A program made the position numbers and the translations under genes. Shown piece after piece: positions 58,683 to 64,000 of a stretch of DNA of 64,000 nucleotides. Numbering within the stretch: the first letter of the stretch is position 1; each line of letters opens with the position of its first letter. Source of the stretch: Talpa occidentalis (taxonomy: Eukaryota; Chordata; Mammalia; Eulipotyphla; Talpidae); assembly GCF_014898055.3 (NCBI RefSeq), contig NW_023601433.1, positions 88,049,106 through 88,113,105 of the forward strand, given 5' to 3'. Under the pieces are notes generated by a model. The model did no database searches, was not told the origin of the DNA, and was given only the letters and a program-made list of their open reading frames with translations.

Positions 58683-59335
58683 CTCATAGATCCATCAATG
58701 GACGGAGGATGGATGGATGGATGGTTGGAGGATGGAGGATGGATGATGGATGGATGGATGGATGGATGGAGGATGGATGGAGGATGGATGATGGATGGAT
58801 GGATGATGGATGGATGGATGGATGGATGGAGGATGGAGGATGGATGGATGATGGATGGATGGTTGGATGGATGATGGATGGATGATGGATGGATGGATGG
58901 ATGGAGGATGGATGGATGGAGGATGGATGGTTGGATGGATGATGGATGGATGATGGATGGATGGATGGATGGATGGATGGAGGATGGATGGAGGATGGAT
59001 GATGGATGGATGGATGATGGATGGATGGATGGATGGATGGAGGATGGAGGATGGATGGATGATGGATGGATGGTTGGATGGAGGATGGATGGATGATGGA
59101 TGGATGGATGGATGGAGGATGGATGGATGGAGGATGGATGGAGGATGGATGGAGGATGGATGGATGATGGATGCTGGATGATGGATGGATGGACAAGTGT
59201 GGTCTATTCAGACAACAGGATACGATTCAGACATGCGAAGAAGCGACGCACAGTCCATGCCCACAGGCACGGGGAACTGCACAGAAGCAAGCCAGGCATA
59301 ACGAAAGTTCATGGTCACGCAGCGTCTTTTGTTCC
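58683..59335 (+). mobile_element. L1 3' fragment split by a GGAT minisatellite
   Basis: Left remnant 'agatccatcaatggacgg' (58690-58707) corresponds to the L1 'ccatcaatggatgaatgg' stretch. Right remnant from 59194 ('acaagtgtggtctattcagac ... cagacatgcgaagaagcg') continues the same L1 region in the same orientation. The tetranucleotide array fills the join. Confidence 0.7.
58707..59193 (+). repeat. (GGAT)n minisatellite with higher-order duplication
   Basis: About 490 bp of ATGG/GGAT with GGA and TGATGG variants. A 104-bp pattern at 58768-58871 recurs at 58979-59082 (offset 211 bp), showing segmental duplication inside the array. All frames through it stay open (MDGW-type and HPSI-type repeats). 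Confidence 0.96.
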
Positions 59336-59339
59336 GTGT

Positions 59340-61859
59340 GGGCCCGGATTGTTTTCTCCACATCAACCTGATCACGAACGACGTCGACAAAGCAAGGTCA
59401 TGTGCACGTGAGCCGCGCGGACACCGGCCACAGCGTGGGGGAGAGTGACAGGGAGGGCCAAGACCCGGCCTTCTCGCCTTCCTCCTGCCCGCCAGCCCCT
59501 TCCCCAAGCTGCCGCCTTCCCTCCCTCCCCCTCCCCAGCGCCACCCGCCAGGGACAGTCCTCGAGTCCTGCTCAGAGCAGCCCCACACGGCTCACCTTTT
59601 CACGTCCTTCTTCCCCCGACATGTGTAAAGCGGACAGCGACGTCCCCGCTCCCCGGCGCAGAGGGGCACAGCGGGGGTAGGGGCGAGCTCCCCAAGGCCC
59701 ACTGTGCAGCCCCCTGAGCCGCCCCGGTCCTGTTTGGCACACGGGAAAACTGAGGCTCCCTGTGGGCGCATGGGGGAGGCCCTGGAGGGGGTGCCGCTGA
59801 GCTCTCGGGCCCCATCTCTTCTGAGTCCTGGGTGTGTGGACAGATGCCCACAGCCTGGCCCGGACAAATGTGAGCCCCCTCTGGGCCCCCTCCATGTGGG
59901 TGTGGCCCCCTCACTCCACCTCTGCCTGGGAGAGAGCAGAGCGCACCCCTCCACCCCGAGTGCAAACAGCTCAGCCCCACGCTGCCAAGAGGGGAAGGAA
60001 GGAATCCCAGCCTCAGATTTAAAAACCAGAGACCCGGGCAGTGGGAATGAAAGGCGCTTTGTGCGGCAGCTGCAGCGGGAGGGAGACCCCGGCCCCGCCT
60101 AAGTGGGGGGCCAAGGCCCCGAGCAGGGAGTGGGGAGCTGGAGGGGAGAGGCCTGGGTCTGTCCTGCATAGGCCGCGGGCAGGACTCAGGTGCTGTCCAA
60201 GGGGCTGACTTGTGAGCCCCCACCCCATGATTCTGCAGGGCAGCCCCCCTTTATCTCAGCTCACTTGAAGACAAAGTAAATTTTATCTTAAGAAGCAGAG
60301 GCTGGCAGGTCTCCCGGGTAGAGGGCGTGGGGGCTTCCACGAGGCGGGGGCCGCTCTTGCCCGGGCCTGAGCACACACTGGCCTGGGGTCCCCGGCGGTG
60401 TGGGCACGACAGCGGCTGACTTGGGGATCCCCGTGGGGTCCCTGCCATGAGCTCAGGTGCAGGTGTGGAGGGAGAGGGAGGGCGGTGCGGGCCCCAGGCC
60501 GCGGGACGCAACCTACTCAGGCTCCAAACCCACAACCTCCCACCTCCGGGTCTGTCCCCAGAACCCCAAAAGCCGAGGGGCAAGAGCATTGGGGAGGGAG
60601 GAGGGCAGCGGGGCGCAGGATGACCGTGCGGGTGACCCCTGTGACCAGGACGTGCCTGTCTGGCGGGCTCCATCCTCGCCTGGACGCGCCTGTGGACACC
60701 ATCACGGGCAGGAGCTGCTTTCTGAGAGCACGGCTTTGTCTCTGGGGTGTCCTCAGATCGCCATCTCTGGAGGGCTTTGGAAAAGGGGGGGTGTCCTCTA
60801 CGTGTGATGAAATGCAGAGGCCTTACCTGTGCAGCTCGAGGGGTTTTGAGAAATGTGTGCCGCTGGGTAACTGACTCCCCAGTCAAGTTCTAGAACATTC
60901 CATGCCCCCAGGGGGCTCTTGCTTCTTCCACTTAATCCCCTCAGAGGCAACCCAGGGCCAAAGTCCATCTCGCCTGTTTTAGAATTTTCAGCAATAGGAC
61001 CCCGGGCCCACTGCCCATCCGTGTCCATTCCCCTCACGGGGGCCAGTGGCCTTGGGTCCCAGCCCAACGTTTTGATCGAGGACCTGACCCCGGGGCACGG
61101 GTTTGTCTGTCTGTCCACCTGTGTGTGGGCGCTGGGGTCGTTTTCCGATTCCGGAGATGGTGAACGAAGCTGCCCACGTGCCCTTGTGTGGCCAGAAGGC
61201 GGGGTTCTCGGGTGACCCCCAGGAGCGGGGCAGGGGCTGCCCAGGGCGCTGGAAGGAAACATTTCTTTCGCTGCTTTGTGGTCCTGGGCTGCCGAGGCCG
61301 AGGTGAGCGCAGCCCTTTCCCAAGGGTGAGCCGGGCTACAGACGGGCCATGACGGGGTGGGACCCGGTGGGACCCGCCCCCAGCAGCCTGAGTCGGACAA
61401 TCCTCATTTCAGCCCTTTCGGGAGACCTGGGGGGATGCAGGGCCCCTCTAGACTTGCCCACGACGTGTTGGCAATGGGCCAGCAGCTTCCCTCCCGGGGC
61501 GGGGAGCTCTATCAAGGGCCTCTCTGTGGGCCATCTGAGCGAGCCTTGTCCAGCGAGCACTCTGGAGAGGGGGGGGCGCTTTGGGAACATGGAGTCTGGC
61601 ATTCAGCAAACTTTTTGGATCAACTCTGCAGCCTCTGGGGAGGCCGAGATGAAGAAACCACTGTTTTGCCCTGTAGAGCCAGTAGCTCAATCAGCAAAAA
61701 GGAGTCATAAAGAGACCATTAGCATTCGGGGACTACCTCTAAGCACCATGAGCAAGGTGGGGCCGGCATGGGTGGGAAGTCTTGGTGAGGCACAATGGGG
61801 CAGGGAAGTGGTGTTTGGGTTGAAACTAACAAGACAGCTCCGAGGAGCCATGTGCAGGG
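59340..61859. other. Non-coding interval, GC-rich unique DNA
   Basis: A faint reverse MIR phrase ('gggaaaactgaggctccctg', 59743) is present. Several overlapping frames up to 211 codons (60251-60886 minus) resemble nothing known. No gene supported. Confidence 0.45.
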
Positions 61860-62045
61860 AGGGGAGGTCAGACGCGGAAGAGCACGTGCAGGGGCCTAGA
61901 AGCTACCCGGGTATGCTGGGAGGAAGGAACAAGTGTTGATCCCCAAAGACCTCATGTGCCACACTGTGGAGGTGAAAATATGTCTGGAAAACCAAGGGGA
62001 CCCACCACCAAAAGATTTTAAGAGGGGAGCGGATATGAACAGACT
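61860..62045 (-). repeat. L2 3' region, reverse
   Basis: 'cacgtgcaggggcctagaagc' followed later by 'aagattttaagaggggagcggatatgaacagacttgc' matches the reverse L2 3' order. Confidence 0.7.
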
Positions 62046-62109
62046 TGCTTTCTTAAAAAAAATCATGACAAACACACACAACAACGCACAGTAAAAGGTA
62101 CAGAAAACG

Positions 62110-62345
62110 AGGTAGTAGTTAAAACATAGGCTTGGGAAACAGCCCGGGTTCCCATCCTGGCCCTGCTCTTTCCTGGTGGTGTGATCTTGGCTAAGCCTTT
62201 ACTTTCTGTGCCTTAGTTTCCTTATTGGTAAGATGAGGATAAAATGGGTCTCTGTGTAGTAAGAGGAGAGGGGAGAAGCATTGCTCTCTGGAGGTTTAGC
62301 CGCTGCCTGACACCTGGTAAGAGGTAAATGAACAGCAATCACTTA
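62110..62345 (+). repeat. MIR, nearly complete
   Basis: 'ggcttgggaaacagcccgggttcccatcctggccctgctc', 'gtgtgatcttggctaagcctttactttctgtgcc', then 'cctgacacctggtaagaggtaaatg' follow the full MIR order. Confidence 0.85.
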
Positions 62346-64000
62346 AGGAGGGGCTGGGGCCAGGACAGCAGTTGGGGTCCTGCCTAATCCAGCTGAGGAG
62401 TGACGGATGCAGGGGTGGGGGGCAGCTGAGAGGAGTGTGGACAGGCTCTGATGACCCTACTGACTTCAGTGGCCAGAGAGAGAGTCGGGGACAGGGTAGA
62501 GACGCCTAGAGGTTTCTGTCCTCAGTCACTGCCTTCCCGCCTGACCCCACAAGGTCCTGCGTGCATGTTGGCATCCGTGAAACTTAGAAAACAGTTTATT
62601 TAACTACTAGGAATTGAGTTCCCCTTCCTGGGGAGCAAGCAGACAGCCTCCAGCGGGCAGAAGCCGCTGAGGTCCAGGCCCCGCAAACCTCCCTCTGGCC
62701 ACTCAGCAGAACCCTGGTGAGCTCAGCCCAGCCCATGCAGGCGGCTCGGGGCGGCTCGGGGCAGCTGGGGTGGACCAGCAGCCTGCCCGGCACAGAAGGG
62801 CTTGGAAGGGCAGGCTGCCCGGCTGAGGGGAGGGCCAGCAGGAGGAGACGCCCAGGAGTGGCTTCCAGACAGAGAGAGAGACTAAGCCTCGGCCCCCACG
62901 TCCCACCCCCGGGGTTCCGATGGGGCTCCCGGGCGTGGAACAGCTGCCGGGCGCGTCCCAGAGAAGCAGAAACGACTCGTCGCGCGCAGACGCTCATGCG
63001 CGGGCCACTCTCTTGGAATCCTCGCCCGTCATATTTGTCACTCAGACCCGGTCCAGATGGGGAGGTGGTCCCGGCTGGTGCCTGCCGCCGAGGTGGGAGG
63101 TGCAGGGCGAGGAGCTGGCCTGGGCACTCTCCAGAGGGCTGGCCAGCCGCTCGCAATACTCGCCTCACAGCACCCTCGCGCCAAGGTCCTGAAGAGCCGC
63201 CCCCGCCCTCTGAGCTCGGTGCCCACGTCCCCGCCGCCATGGCACAGCCTGGCCCTGTTTAGGGGTTTCTGCGACTGTGCACATCTCAGGGGCTCTCCCC
63301 TGTTCAAGTCTGCTCTGGTGTCCCCCGCAACGGCTCGTCTCCCGCGTCAGGACTGGGAACAAAGCCAGCGTGTCCTGAGCTGGTTCCCAGAGGACCCTCC
63401 CCCAAGTCACCCAAATAAATCTAGGGGTGCTGGCTTGTGAAGTGAGGGGAATACTGCCCCTCCCATACGGGTGACCCAGCCTCATCCCCAGAGCCTCACG
63501 TGAGATTGAGTTAAGCTCCAGAAGGGAACTGCTCTGCCCTGTCTGAGCCCTGGGGCCCTCGCGAGGGAAGAGGGGCAGGAGGCCCCAAGGAGCCACACTT
63601 CTCCGGTCTGCGCGCGCTGGCTCTGAGGGTGGGGGCGGTGCGGCCGGAATGCAGGCGCCTGGAGAAGCTGAAAAAGACACCAAAAGTTTCTCCTGTAGAG
63701 TCTCCAGAAAGTTCCAGAAGGAACAGACTCCACCCACACCTGACTTGGAGCCCATACAGCTCATCTCAGCTCCCCACCCCAGACATGAGACGCAGCATGT
63801 GCTGGAAGGCGTCCAGCAGGAGGGCTCTGTGACCCTGGCCTGACCCACCCAGGCAGGGTCAGACTGGAGGAGGGGCTGGCACCTGCACCTTGGGGCTCCT
63901 CCAGCCTCCAAACAGGGGGTCTGTGTCGCTGGCCTGCGTGAGGGAAGCCTGGGAGGACGTTGCCTCCCCAGAGGAGCTTCTGGGCAGTGGGGCAGCTCTG
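62346..64000. other. Non-coding interval, GC-rich to the window edge
   Basis: 62700-63260 is CpG-moderate with open frames on both strands (62596-63240 minus, 62717-63262 plus). No recognised domain. No repeat called. A gene edge outside the window cannot be excluded. Confidence 0.4.

Noticed and set aside
58707..59193. CRISPR array
   Set aside because: The repeats are contiguous without unique spacers, and the window is mammalian.
58684..59196. 170-codon Ser/His/Pro/Ile-repeat protein on the minus strand
   Set aside because: Pure translation of the GGAT minisatellite. All frames through a tetranucleotide array of this kind look repetitive and open.
1..64000. Bacterial or phage defence system, operon or integrated element
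   Set aside because: SINEs, L1, L2, MIR and LTR relics throughout show vertebrate nuclear DNA. No operon-like tandem frames, ribosome-binding sites or prokaryotic families are present.

Overview
This window is mammalian nuclear DNA and contains no protein-coding gene I can support. The main evidence is its repeats: tRNA-derived SINEs with target-site duplications, L1 3' ends, ancient L2 and MIR pieces, ERVL-MaLR (MLT1-type) LTR relics and hAT-Charlie-type fossils. The SINE has a tRNA-like head (GCCTCCCTGGTGGCGCA...GTTCGATCC) and an AATAAATAAATCTT tail. It is not the equine, pig, carnivore or cetacean SINE as I know them. A laurasiatherian host is likely, and a horseshoe-type bat (Rhin-1-like SINE) is my best guess, but I could not check this by search. 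The high GC content, many (CA)n/(GGAT)n/(CCACA)n tracts and lack of exons suggest a subtelomeric or gene-poor intergenic or intronic region.

Layout. 1-10 kb: GC-rich unique DNA, three SINEs, an L1 3' end interrupted by a GT/GA repeat (5155-5400) and a long old L1 (8230-9250). 10-22 kb: one SINE, a near-perfect spacerless palindrome (12641-12689), a CA/CCACA block abutting an MLT1-type LTR (15032-15708), a TG block (18378-18548), another SINE and further LTR relics. 22.4-23.1 kb: the clearest CpG island, with long ORFs on both strands that look like by-products of GC content. 24-29 kb: a dense run of old L2 fragments. 29-32 kb: mostly unique, with a candidate polyadenylation site near 30907. 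32.6-35.2 kb: AT-rich, almost repeat-free DNA with homeodomain-type TAAT sites, the best candidate for conserved regulatory DNA. 35-44 kb: one SINE, L2, MIR and LTR relics. 44-53 kb: L1 fragments (one apparently a twin-primed inversion), a 12-bp minisatellite, two SINEs and the youngest-looking L1 (52285-53215). 53-64 kb: GC-rich unique DNA, a Z-DNA-type tract, a strong CTCF-like motif (57141-57159) and a roughly 490-bp GGAT minisatellite that appears to have grown inside an L1 3' end.

No genes act together here. What function exists is probably regulatory: the CpG island, the AT-rich block at 32.6-35.2 kb and the CTCF-like sites. Family names for old repeats come from remembered consensus sequences, not from a RepeatMasker run, and their edges are approximate. 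I found no convincing previously undescribed biological system. The items most worth checking are the AT-rich block, the CpG island, the L1-born minisatellite and the palindrome.
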